A stretch of DNA of 64,000 nt from an uncultured Sutterella sp. (GTDB lineage Bacteria > Pseudomonadota > Gammaproteobacteria > Burkholderiales > Burkholderiaceae_F): positions 19,915 to 83,914 of the forward strand of contig CAJMEC010000003.1 of the NCBI GenBank assembly GCA_905212345.1, written 5' to 3'. The notes beneath the pieces are model-generated. The model made no database searches. It was not told where the DNA came from and saw nothing but the letters and a program-made list of their open reading frames with translations. A program made the position numbers and the translations under genes. The first letter of the stretch is position 1, and each line of letters opens with the position of its first letter. Below, in pieces: positions 33,745-41,507 of the stretch.

Positions 33745-36012
33745 TTAGAAGGAGGATTCAAACCGACGTTTAACGTCTTTGACGTTGCTGACCTGTCGTA
33801 GGCTACGCATCACACGCATCAGTTGAATACGGTTGTCTACTTGAACAAGCAGTTGCAATTGCGGATCATTCAAGTCATCGGGAATATTCATCCCAACAAT
33901 GGACGAGCCTTCTTGCGCAACGGCTTGCGTGGCTTGCAGGATGGCCGGGCGAATATCGTTGACTTTGATATCAATCGGTACTGTGAAATGGTGGTTAGCC
34001 ACTTCCGTCCAAGAAGCCTCTTCCCAACGTTCCGCGTTATTGTTGCGGCCTTGTTGAGCATGAATACAGGTGGCCCGGTGGACCGTAATGCCATGTCCAG
34101 CGCGTTCAAACGCGCAAATGTCATCGCCCCAGACCGGATGACAGCATCGGGCAATTTGAGCGCTTTGTCGTTTGCCGTTAACTATGACTTCGATACCGTC
34201 TTCGGTTTTATCCGGCTCTTGTTCCTCATCGGACAAAGCTTGCAGACGGTGCAACACGACGACGAAGCTGGCTTTGCCGGAGCCCACAAGGGAATAAAGC
34301 GAGGCACGCGAGTCAACATCATGCTCTTTCATAACAGTGTTCCAAATCTCATCGGAAACGCTGTCAAGAGAGAAATGGGCGGCCTCAGCTTCTTCTTCTA
34401 GGACTTTGCGTCCAATCTTGACGGCACTGTCAAAATCCAGAGAGCGAAGGTATTGACGGACTTCTGCGCGAGCTTTGCCACTTCGGACAAATCCCAGCCA
34501 ACGGGGATCCGGGTGAGAAAGTGAACTCGTGGCGATTTCCACCATGTCGCCATTGGACAATTTTGTATCGATATCTCTTACTTGACCGTTGATTCGGCAC
34601 TCGCGAACATGATTGCCCACGTCCGAGTGAATTTGGTAGGCAAAGTCAATCGGCGTGCAGTCTTGCGGCAGAGAGATAATTTTGCCTTTCGGTGTGAATA
34701 CATAAATGCGATCGGGGAAAAGATCGGCTTTAATATTTTCGTAAAACTCGCTTGTGTCGGAAGATTTTTGTTGCAAATCCAACAGGGACTGCAGCCACGC
34801 GTGGGTGAGCGTCTGGATGTCACTTTCGCTGCCGCGATTGAGCCAGTGGGTGAGGATCCCTTGCTCGGCGATGTCATTCATCTTTTCGGTGCGAATCTGG
34901 AATTCAACCGGAGTGCCCTGAGGACCGATCACGGTAGTGTGCAAACCTTGGTAACCGTTACTTTTCGGAATAGCAATAAAGTCCTTAAAGCGTGATTGAA
35001 CAGGTTTGTACATCATGTGCAAAGCGCCCAATGTCCTATAGCAGTCTTCACGAGTGGCCACGATGACTCTAAAACCATAGATATCAAAAACTTCCGAGAA
35101 GGAGAGTTTTTTGATACGCATCTGGTTGTAAATCCCATAGCACGTTTTTTCACGCCCTAAAACGCGCCCTTTGATGTTTGCACGCTCCAGCATGCGTTTG
35201 GTGTCATTCAGAATTTCTTCCAAGGCGGGCCGACGATTCTTACGGGCGGCAATCAGCTCTTTGTAAAGAACTTCATAGCGACGGGGATAATAGTTTTGCA
35301 GGCACAACTCCTGCAGTTCTCGGAAAGCGTGATTAATGCCCAAATGATGAGCCATTGGCACATAGATGTCGAGCGTTTCCTTGGCAATGCGACGGCGTTT
35401 TTCCGGGCGCATGACTCCAAGGGTTCTGAGATTGTGAAGGCGGTCAGCCAGCTTAACCAGAATAACGCGAACGTCTTTGCTCATGGCCAAGAGCATTTTC
35501 TTAAAACTTTCGGCCTGAGCAATTTCATTGGATGAAAACTTAAGCTTATCGAGTTTTGAGACACCGTCAACGATTTCCGCGGTAACCGTGCCGAATTTTT
35601 TGGCCATTTCATTTTTTGAGTGGCCAGTGTCTTCAAGGACATCGTGCATCAAACCGGCCTGAATGGCCGCGCAGTCCAAATGCCATTCGGCAAGAATACA
35701 AGCGACCGAAATCGGGTGAGTTATGTAAGGTTCGCCGGACTTTCGGAATTGACCCAGGTGGGCGTCATCGGCATAACGGTAAGCTTCCTTGATTTTTTCC
35801 AGATCCGACGGGCTCATGTACTTTGAACACAGCGCGATGAGTGAGGCAGCTGTGGCAATGCCTGCCTTTTTTGTCGTTGTGACAAGAGGAAGCTCTGTCT
35901 GCTCTTCTTTGTGAGCGGGCGATGGAGAAGAGTTCGATTCGCCCCTTAAAATGGACTGACGAATCGAGGCGAGAATATCGGTTGACCCGGTTTGTAAGTA
36001 TTTCGGTACCAT
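33745..36012 (-). CDS. spoT: Bifunctional (p)ppGpp synthetase/hydrolase
   Basis: 755 residues. Domains in order: an N-terminal extension (1-60), the HD hydrolase domain with GLMHDVLEDT near 125-134 (metal-binding HD intact), the synthetase domain with YGIYNQMRIKKLSFSEVFDIYGFRVIV and SRFKDFIAIPKSNGYQGLHT near 340-365, the TGS domain IYVFTPKGKIISLPQDCTPIDFAYQIHSDVG near 440-470, a zinc-finger-like ARCCHPVWGDDICAFERAGHGITVHR, and a C-terminal ACT domain. The intact HD motif and SRFKD argue for both activities, as in SpoT/Rel enzymes. It is downstream of rpoZ and gmk, the common gmk-rpoZ-spoT order, though a terminator hairpin separates rpoZ from spoT here. Confidence 0.95.
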   Translation of the reverse strand: MVPKYLQTGSTDILASIRQSILRGESNSSPSPAHKEEQTELPLVTTTKKAGIATAASLIALCSKYMSPSDLEKIKEAYRYADDAHLGQFRKSGEPYITHPISVACILAEWHLDCAAIQAGLMHDVLEDTGHSKNEMAKKFGTVTAEIVDGVSKLDKLKFSSNEIAQAESFKKMLLAMSKDVRVILVKLADRLHNLRTLGVMRPEKRRRIAKETLDIYVPMAHHLGINHAFRELQELCLQNYYPRRYEVLYKELIAARKNRRPALEEILNDTKRMLERANIKGRVLGREKTCYGIYNQMRIKKLSFSEVFDIYGFRVIVATREDCYRTLGALHMMYKPVQSRFKDFIAIPKSNGYQGLHTTVIGPQGTPVEFQIRTEKMNDIAEQGILTHWLNRGSESDIQTLTHAWLQSLLDLQQKSSDTSEFYENIKADLFPDRIYVFTPKGKIISLPQDCTPIDFAYQIHSDVGNHVRECRINGQVRDIDTKLSNGDMVEIATSSLSHPDPRWLGFVRSGKARAEVRQYLRSLDFDSAVKIGRKVLEEEAEAAHFSLDSVSDEIWNTVMKEHDVDSRASLYSLVGSGKASFVVVLHRLQALSDEEQEPDKTEDGIEVIVNGKRQSAQIARCCHPVWGDDICAFERAGHGITVHRATCIHAQQGRNNNAERWEEASWTEVANHHFTVPIDIKVNDIRPAILQATQAVAQEGSSIVGMNIPDDLNDPQLQLLVQVDNRIQLMRVMRSLRQVSNVKDVKRRFESSF

Positions 36013-36095
36013 ACAGCACCTCTTTTTTTATTGACTCGCCTCTGCTTGCATTCGTACTTCAGTAATTAGTTAAACGCGATAAGCAGAAGTTTAGA

Positions 36096-36137
36096 AAACA
36101 AAAAAGCGAAGTCAGGCCCTAACCTTTACTTCGCTTT
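36096..36137 (-). terminator. Terminator between rpoZ and spoT
   Basis: A 10-bp stem AAAGCGAAGT/ACTTCGCTTT (36103-36112 with 36128-36137) is followed on the minus strand by a T-rich stretch. It implies that spoT has its own promoter in the 36013-36095 region. Confidence 0.85.
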
Positions 36138-36147
36138 CTTTCTTGGA

Positions 36148-36351
36148 TTAAGAAATGCGCTTGAACATTTCATCCTTGGAGATTTCACCGGCGGCAATCT
36201 CACGCAAGGCGAGCACCGTGGGCTTATCCTTCGCGTCCACGCGGGCAACCGCACCGGAGGACAATTGGCGAGCACGCTGAGCAGCGGCTAAAACCAATTC
36301 AAAGCGATTGGTGATCTTTTTCAAGCAATCTTCAACAGTTACACGAGCCAT
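36148..36351 (-). CDS. rpoZ: RNA polymerase omega subunit
   Basis: 67 residues, standard for omega in betaproteobacteria. MARVTVEDCLKKITNRFELVLAAAQRARQL and PTVLALREIAAGEI are the family's conserved stretches. Omega stabilises the beta-prime subunit and contributes to ppGpp binding. It lies 38 bp after gmk and is followed by a terminator. Confidence 0.95.
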   Translation of the reverse strand: MARVTVEDCLKKITNRFELVLAAAQRARQLSSGAVARVDAKDKPTVLALREIAAGEISKDEMFKRIS

Positions 36352-36389
36352 ATTTTTTTCAATAAAAAGAGAATAACCAAGTATTCCAC

Positions 36390-37025
36390 TTAATTTAAAA
36401 GCGGAATACCCAAATGTTTGAACGTTTCACGTTCTCGCACCGCCTGAGTCTTAAAACTTAAGCGCGATGCACGCACAATAGCGATCAAGTCACCTGTTGC
36501 GCGATCAAAATCATCGTTAATTATAACGTAGTCGAACTCTCCCGCATGCACCATTTCGGCGCCAGCCCCTGCCAACCGTCTGGCAATGACTTCATCGGAA
36601 TCCGTTCCTCGTTTATTCAGGCGAGCGCGGAGTGCGTCAACCGAAGGCGGCAAAATAAAAATGCCGACAACATCCGGGAAAAGCCGCTTAACTTGCAACG
36701 CTCCTTGCCAATCAATTTCTAGCAATACATCGTGCCCCTTTTCAAGCTCCTCGGCAATCCATTTTTTGGAGGTGCCGTAGTAGTTCCCATGGACATAGGC
36801 CCATTCCAGAAATGCATTGTCCTCTTTGAGTTTTTCAAAATCTTCCACGGACACAAAGTGATATTCTCTGCCGTTTTCCTCTCCAGGACGTGGCGCTCGC
36901 GTTGTGTGTGAAATAGACAAGTGGACTGTCGGGTCAGCCTTCAAAAGCGCTGCGACAAGCGATGATTTTCCGGCTCCAGAAGGAGCGGTGACTAAAAACA
37001 AACGACCGGCTTTTTGATCTAGCAT
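36390..37025 (-). CDS. gmk: Guanylate kinase
   Basis: 211 residues. It phosphorylates GMP to GDP. The P-loop APSGAGKSSLVAALL is near 14-28, the GMP site SISHTTRAPRPGEENGREYHFV near 38-59, and EWAYVHGNYYGTSK near 75-88 are all present, with LLEIDWQGALQVK near 101. It heads the gmk-rpoZ pair, the conserved order next to spoT, linking guanine nucleotide supply and ppGpp signalling. Confidence 0.96.
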   Translation of the reverse strand: MLDQKAGRLFLVTAPSGAGKSSLVAALLKADPTVHLSISHTTRAPRPGEENGREYHFVSVEDFEKLKEDNAFLEWAYVHGNYYGTSKKWIAEELEKGHDVLLEIDWQGALQVKRLFPDVVGIFILPPSVDALRARLNKRGTDSDEVIARRLAGAGAEMVHAGEFDYVIINDDFDRATGDLIAIVRASRLSFKTQAVRERETFKHLGIPLLN

Positions 37026-37063
37026 AAGTGGCCTCTTGGGTTAATCTGACAATTTTAGCGAAC

Positions 37064-37690
37064 TTACCGCTTAAAAAGATCAAGTCCGAATGATTTTAGG
37101 AGTTCACAGGTTTCAAAAACTGGCAATCCCATAATGCCGCTGTAAGAACCTTTTATTTCTGAGATAAACGCCCCGGCTAATCCTTGAATACCATAGCCGC
37201 CCGCTTTGTCATAGGGTTGAGCGGTTCGAACGTAAGCTGAAATCTCCTCTTGAGTGAGGGTTTTAAAGCGAACTTCAGAGATACTGACAGCTTGCTTGAG
37301 ATTGTTTTCGCTGGTACCGACACAAATGGCCGTGCGGACTTCATGCACACGGCCCGAAAGACGCTCCAGAAACGAGTAAGCCTCTTGCTCATTATCGGGT
37401 TTGCCTAAGATATCCCGATCAACAATGACGGTTGTATCGGCCGACAGAATCGGCAGCATAGGGCGGTTTTCGCGACGGATTCTTTCAAAGGCGATCAAAG
37501 CCTTTTCACGGGCTGTCCGTACAACATAATCTTCCGGAGACTCTCCGGGCAGTTGCTCCTCGTCACCTTTAAAATTGCGTAGAGTATGGTCATTGCTGGC
37601 AATAACAATGGGACTAAAGCCGAGTTGCTCTAAGATTTCTTTTCGTCTGGGGCTTTTCGAGGCCAGATACAGGGAGAGATTGGCAGACAT
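37064..37690 (-). CDS. maf: Maf family nucleoside triphosphate pyrophosphatase
   Basis: 208 residues. Maf proteins hydrolyse non-canonical or specific nucleoside triphosphates and limit their incorporation. LYLASKSPRRKEILEQLGF (7-25) is the N-terminal signature, ILSADTTVIVDRDILGKPDN near 83-102 holds the catalytic aspartate, and YDKAGGYGIQGLAGAFISEIKGSYSGIMGLPVFET near 163-197 is the C-terminal signature. The maf-rlmH order (10 bp apart) is common in betaproteobacteria. The dTTP/UTP subfamily is more likely from the KAGGYGIQG stretch. Confidence 0.93.
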   Translation of the reverse strand: MSANLSLYLASKSPRRKEILEQLGFSPIVIASNDHTLRNFKGDEEQLPGESPEDYVVRTAREKALIAFERIRRENRPMLPILSADTTVIVDRDILGKPDNEQEAYSFLERLSGRVHEVRTAICVGTSENNLKQAVSISEVRFKTLTQEEISAYVRTAQPYDKAGGYGIQGLAGAFISEIKGSYSGIMGLPVFETCELLKSFGLDLFKR

Positions 37691-37700
37691 GGTTAAAGTA

Positions 37701-38168
37701 TCAAGCTCTGTGGTAGGGGTGATTGGTCAGGATGCTGAAAGAGCGATAAATTTGTTCGGCTAACATCACTCGAGCCATCGCATGAGGCAGCGTCATGGAT
37801 GACAATCTCATGAGCATTCGAGCTTGGGCTTTGAGTTCCGGATCGAGACCGTCTGCGCCTCCGATGAGAAAACAAAGCGACTCGCCTGCATCTCTCCAGG
37901 TTCGGATTTTCTTTGCGAAGTCAACCGTTGTCAGATCCTTGCCGTGTTCGTCCATAGCGATGATCAGACTATTGTGAGGAATGGCCGCGCGGATGCGTTC
38001 CGCTTCGGTTTTCATGATATTGGCGGTGCTTTGACCGGAACGCAGTTCGGGTTTGACGGCTTTTACGCTTACAACCCAATCTTTTGGAAAGCGCCCGAGA
38101 TAATCTTCAACAGCGCTATCCGCCCAAGCGGGTTGACGCAGTCCGACAGCGACGATGGTGATTTTCAT
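37701..38168 (-). CDS. rlmH: 23S rRNA (pseudouridine-1915-N3) methyltransferase
   Basis: 155 residues, the standard RlmH (SPOUT) length. LIIAMDEHGKDLTTVDFAKKI near 68-88, FLIGGADGLDPELKAQA near 103-119 (AdoMet knot) and the C-terminal LSSMTLPHAMARVMLAEQIYRSFSILTNHPYHRA are characteristic. It lies 51 bp after rsfS with a terminator hairpin between them. The hairpin's T-run ends just seven bases before the rlmH ATG and no Shine-Dalgarno is visible. Confidence 0.96.
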   Translation of the reverse strand: MKITIVAVGLRQPAWADSAVEDYLGRFPKDWVVSVKAVKPELRSGQSTANIMKTEAERIRAAIPHNSLIIAMDEHGKDLTTVDFAKKIRTWRDAGESLCFLIGGADGLDPELKAQARMLMRLSSMTLPHAMARVMLAEQIYRSFSILTNHPYHRA

Positions 38169-38173
38169 GATAC

Positions 38174-38204
38174 AAAAAAGAGCAGGCTGCCCACGCAGCC
38201 TGCT
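38174..38204 (-). terminator. Hairpin between rsfS and rlmH
   Basis: A 9-bp stem AGCAGGCTG/CAGCCTGCT (38181-38189 with 38196-38204) is followed on the minus strand by CTTTTTTG. It ends only a few bases before the rlmH start codon. Confidence 0.85.
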
Positions 38205-38219
38205 ACCTAATAATGCGTG

Positions 38220-38651
38220 TTAGTCTTCGACGATTTTAATGGTCTTTCCGCGCACAACTCGTCTGCGAGCAGTGGCTGGTTTTTCGTCGTCTTTTTCCTT
38301 CTTTTCAGAATTCAGTTTAACGTTAACCTTTTTGCCGCCCCAAACCTCTTCGAGGTTGTAGTACTCGCGCATGGCCGGCTGCAAGATATGCACAATGGCT
38401 TGACCGCAATCAACCAGCACCCATTCACCGGTATCGGTTCCTTCCATCCCAATGACTTCACCGCCCGCTTCTTTGACTTCGTGGCTTACGTTATAACCTA
38501 ACGCTCGAGTCTGACGGTTTGAAGAGCCCGTTGCAATGATGACTCGTTCAAATTCAGAGGTGAGGTGCTTTGTGTTGTAGACAACGATATCCTGCGCCTT
38601 GACATCATCAAGCGCATTGACAATAACACGTTGTAATTTACGAATGTCCAT
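38220..38651 (-). CDS. rsfS: Ribosomal silencing factor RsfS
   Basis: 143 residues from the ATG at 38651 (MDIRKLQRVI). RsfS binds uL14 and blocks 50S/30S joining when nutrients are low. ALDDVKAQDIVVYNTKHLTSEFERVIIATGSSNRQTRAL near 11-49 and GTDTGEWVLVDCGQAIVHILQPAMREYYNLEEVWG near 70-104 are the conserved DUF143/RsfS stretches. A lysine/glutamate-rich tail from about 110 onward is an extension. It follows nadD by 40 bp in the common nadD-rsfS-rlmH-maf order. Confidence 0.94.
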   Translation of the reverse strand: MDIRKLQRVIVNALDDVKAQDIVVYNTKHLTSEFERVIIATGSSNRQTRALGYNVSHEVKEAGGEVIGMEGTDTGEWVLVDCGQAIVHILQPAMREYYNLEEVWGGKKVNVKLNSEKKEKDDEKPATARRRVVRGKTIKIVED

Positions 38652-38691
38652 AAAAAATCTCAAATTGGTTTAACTGATAGAGGAAATTGTA

Positions 38692-39300
38692 TCAGTCTTT
38701 CGTTTTCTCATTTAAGTAGAGGAATTGAAATACTTTTTCAGGCAACGCGGTTTTTAAAAAGGGATTAAACCAATCATGCTGATCGATGAGTTGGCGAATG
38801 CGACTTGAATCAATATCAAGTGCCGGCATGGGGAGCATTGTGACAGATATTTTTTGATCCTCTATAAAACGTGCCACTTCTTCTGTAGCGTGGGCCGTTT
38901 TTCCATTTCGGTTGAAAACAACCAAGGAGACATAGTCAAAAATTTTTTGCCAATCTTTCCACGTATGAAAGTTACTCCATTGATCTGAACCTATCAGGTA
39001 GAAGCGCTCATCATCGGGGTATTCAGCAGCCAATTCTCGCACGGTGTCAATGGAATAAGAAAGTGTTTTTCGATCCAATTCTCTGGTATCCACAGACATT
39101 CCGGCGCGGTCAGTCAGGGCAAGGCGAAGTAGCCGGACTCTGGTTTCAGAAGGCATCAAGTCGCGACTCTCCTTTTGCCAGGGGTTGGCAGGCAACCAGC
39201 AAAGGTGGTCAAGATGAAGTGTCCGAAAAGCCTCTTTGGCCAAGGCCAAGTGACCCTCATGAACAGGATTAAAGGTTCCGCCGAAAAAACCTAGCCGCAT
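38692..39300 (-). CDS. nadD: Nicotinate-nucleotide adenylyltransferase
   Basis: 202 residues from the ATG at 39300 (MRLGFFGGTFNPVHEGH), chosen because this is the family N-terminus; a GTG 24 bases upstream would place eight residues inside the purD terminator. GGTFNPVHEGHL is the nucleotidyltransferase T/HxGH motif. FYLIGSDQWSNFHTWKDWQKI near 98-118 and the C-terminal DIDSSRIRQLI (ISSTxIR-like) near 168 are present. It makes NaAD from nicotinate mononucleotide and ATP in NAD synthesis. Confidence 0.94.
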   Translation of the reverse strand: MRLGFFGGTFNPVHEGHLALAKEAFRTLHLDHLCWLPANPWQKESRDLMPSETRVRLLRLALTDRAGMSVDTRELDRKTLSYSIDTVRELAAEYPDDERFYLIGSDQWSNFHTWKDWQKIFDYVSLVVFNRNGKTAHATEEVARFIEDQKISVTMLPMPALDIDSSRIRQLIDQHDWFNPFLKTALPEKVFQFLYLNEKTKD

Positions 39301-39305
39301 AAAGA

Positions 39306-39333
39306 AAAAGCGGGAAAGGAACACTTTCCCGCC
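39306..39333 (-). terminator. Terminator between purD and nadD
   Basis: The stem GCGGGAAAG/CTTTCCCGC (39311-39319 with 39324-39332) is followed on the minus strand by TTTTTCTTT. The T-run ends directly at the nadD ATG. Confidence 0.85.
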
Positions 39334-39342
39334 ACTGAAATA

Positions 39343-40620
39343 TTACTTCATTGCTCGATAGCCGATATCGGATCGATATTGCATCCCATCAAAATGGACT
39401 TTTTTAACGCCATCATAGGCCATGCGAGCGGCTTCTTTGACGCTCGGCCCCAGCCCGACGACGCAAAGGACGCGGCCGCCGGAAACAACGGTCAGTCCGT
39501 CTTGCTTTTTCGTGCCGGCATGGAAAACATGAAGGCTATCGCTATCGGCAGGCAGCATGGTGATCTGGGCGCCTTTTTCCGGCTTCTCCGGGTAACCCTT
39601 GGCCGCACAGACAACGCCTAAAGCCACACGGTTATCCCATTGTGCTTCAACGGTGTCCAAACGACCGTCAATAGCCGCTTCAATTAAGTCAACAAAAGAC
39701 GATGCGAGACGACTCATGATGGGTTGCGTTTCAGGATCACCCATGCGGCAGTTAAATTCTAGGGTCTTTACGACGCTGTTGCCTTCGCTGTCATGATCGA
39801 TCATTAAACCGGCATAAAGAAATCCGGTAAAGGGGATGCCATCGGCAGCCATGCCGTCTACTGTCGGTCGAATGATTTCCCGCATGACTTGTTCATGAAT
39901 TTGCGGTGTCACGATCGGAGCAGGGGAGTAAGCTCCCATACCGCCTGTGTTCGGCCCCATGTCGTGGTCAAGCAGGCGTTTATGGTCTTGGCTGGAAGCC
40001 ATCGGTAAGATGTGTTGACCGTCAACCATGACGATAAAGCTGGCCTCTTCGCCTTTTAAGAAATCTTCAATAACGACTCGAGCCCCGGCCGCGCCAAAGG
40101 TGTTGCCTTCGAGCATACTGTCAATTGCTTGATGGGCTTGTGCGAGATCCATGGCGACAATGACACCCTTGCCGGCGGCCAAGCCATCGGCTTTGATGAC
40201 GATCGGCGCGCCCTTTTTCTCAACATAGGCATGGGCCGCTTCGGCATCGGTAAACGTTTCGTAGTCTGCCGTGGGCACTCCATGACGTTTCATGAATGCT
40301 TTAGCGAAATCTTTGGAACTTTCCAACTGGGCTGCTGCCTTTGTCGGCCCGAAAATCTTCAAGCCATTGGCTCGGAAATAATCGACAATCCCCGCCGCCA
40401 GAGGAGCTTCCGGACCAACCACCGTGAAGCGCACGTCATTGGTTTTGACAAAGTCTGCCAAACGAGCAATGTCGGATTCCGGTACATTGATCAGCTTTTT
40501 CGTTAAAGCCGTACCAGCATTACCAGGGGCCACATAAACCGTTTCTACACGGTCGTCTTGAGCCAAACGCCAAGCAATCGCGTGTTCGCGACCGCCACTA
40601 CCGACAACGAGAATCTTCAT
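39343..40620 (-). CDS. purD: Phosphoribosylamine-glycine ligase
   Basis: 425 residues, standard PurD length. It performs the second step of de novo purine synthesis. MKILVVGSGGREHAIAWRLA opens the preATP-grasp domain. The ATP-grasp core shows PIVIKADGLAAGKGVIVA near 134-151, FGAAGARVVIEDFLKGEEASFIVMVDG near 172-200, GPNTGGMGAYSPAPIVT near 224-240 and NCRMGDPETQPIM near 283-295. It follows yebC by 24 bp on the same strand. Confidence 0.97.
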   Translation of the reverse strand: MKILVVGSGGREHAIAWRLAQDDRVETVYVAPGNAGTALTKKLINVPESDIARLADFVKTNDVRFTVVGPEAPLAAGIVDYFRANGLKIFGPTKAAAQLESSKDFAKAFMKRHGVPTADYETFTDAEAAHAYVEKKGAPIVIKADGLAAGKGVIVAMDLAQAHQAIDSMLEGNTFGAAGARVVIEDFLKGEEASFIVMVDGQHILPMASSQDHKRLLDHDMGPNTGGMGAYSPAPIVTPQIHEQVMREIIRPTVDGMAADGIPFTGFLYAGLMIDHDSEGNSVVKTLEFNCRMGDPETQPIMSRLASSFVDLIEAAIDGRLDTVEAQWDNRVALGVVCAAKGYPEKPEKGAQITMLPADSDSLHVFHAGTKKQDGLTVVSGGRVLCVVGLGPSVKEAARMAYDGVKKVHFDGMQYRSDIGYRAMK

Positions 40621-40644
40621 GGGAGCTCCTCCAAAGGGGAAGTT

Positions 40645-41370
40645 TTAGTCTTCAAAAACAGCAGTTGTATAGACTTGTTGAACGTCGTCCAAGTCTTCCA
40701 AAGCATCAATCAAACGTTGCATACGTTCGGCATCTTCGCCGCTTAAAGACGTTTCATTTAAAGCCTTCATTGTGACTTCAGCCATTTCAGGCTTCATCCC
40801 GGCTTTTTCGAAAGCATCGTTAACGGCTTCGAAAGCTTGGGGATCACAAACCACTTCAATGCCGCCTTCTTCATCAACGATAACGTCATCGGCTCCGGCG
40901 TCAAGCGCAACGGTCATCACTTCATCTTCAGTGGCAGTGCCCGGAGCGAAGAGGAATTGACCGCAGTGCTTAAACATGAAGGAAACAGAACCTTCTGCGC
41001 CGAGGTTGCCGCCATTTTTACTCAGGATGTGGCGGACATCAGCTACCGTACGGGTGCGGTTATCTGTTGCGGCATCAATGATCAAAGCCGCGCCGCCCAC
41101 GCCGTAACCTTCGTAGCGGGCTTCTTCAAATTTCACGCCTTCCAACTGGCCGGAGCCCTTCAAGATGGCGTTTTTAATGGTGTCCTTGGGCACATTGCCG
41201 GCACGGGCCTTTAAAAGAGCAAGACGCAGACGGGAGTTGCTGTCGGGGTCAGCGCCGTTGCGCGCGGCAACCATGATTTCGCGGACCAGTTTAGTCCACA
41301 AGTTGGAGCGCTTGGCGTCTTGACGGCCTTTACGGTGTTGAATATTTGCCCATTTAGAGTGTCCGGACAT
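40645..41370 (-). CDS. yebC: YebC/PmpR family translation or transcription factor
   Basis: 241 residues from the ATG at 41370 (MSGHSKWANIQHRKGRQDAKR), with AAGGAAA upstream; a methionine nine codons earlier is less likely. YebC/TACO1 proteins act as transcription regulators or help ribosomes through proline-rich stretches. NARDGAD-like MVAARNGADPDSNSRLRLALLKARAGNVPKD near 36-66 and YEGYGVGGAALIIDAATDNRTRTVADVRHILSKNGG near 90-125 are the family's conserved blocks. It lies just upstream of purD. Confidence 0.95.
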   Translation of the reverse strand: MSGHSKWANIQHRKGRQDAKRSNLWTKLVREIMVAARNGADPDSNSRLRLALLKARAGNVPKDTIKNAILKGSGQLEGVKFEEARYEGYGVGGAALIIDAATDNRTRTVADVRHILSKNGGNLGAEGSVSFMFKHCGQFLFAPGTATEDEVMTVALDAGADDVIVDEEGGIEVVCDPQAFEAVNDAFEKAGMKPEMAEVTMKALNETSLSGEDAERMQRLIDALEDLDDVQQVYTTAVFED

Positions 41371-41507
41371 GGAAAATTTCCTTTCAAAAACAATCAATCA
41401 GGTTAACAAGCCAGCCCCTGTGGCAGGCAGATGTAAAACTTAAATATTTTACTCGTCATACGCTTCTTTGTCTGCAAAACTATCTCTTTGATTTGTAGTT
41501 TTTTTCT

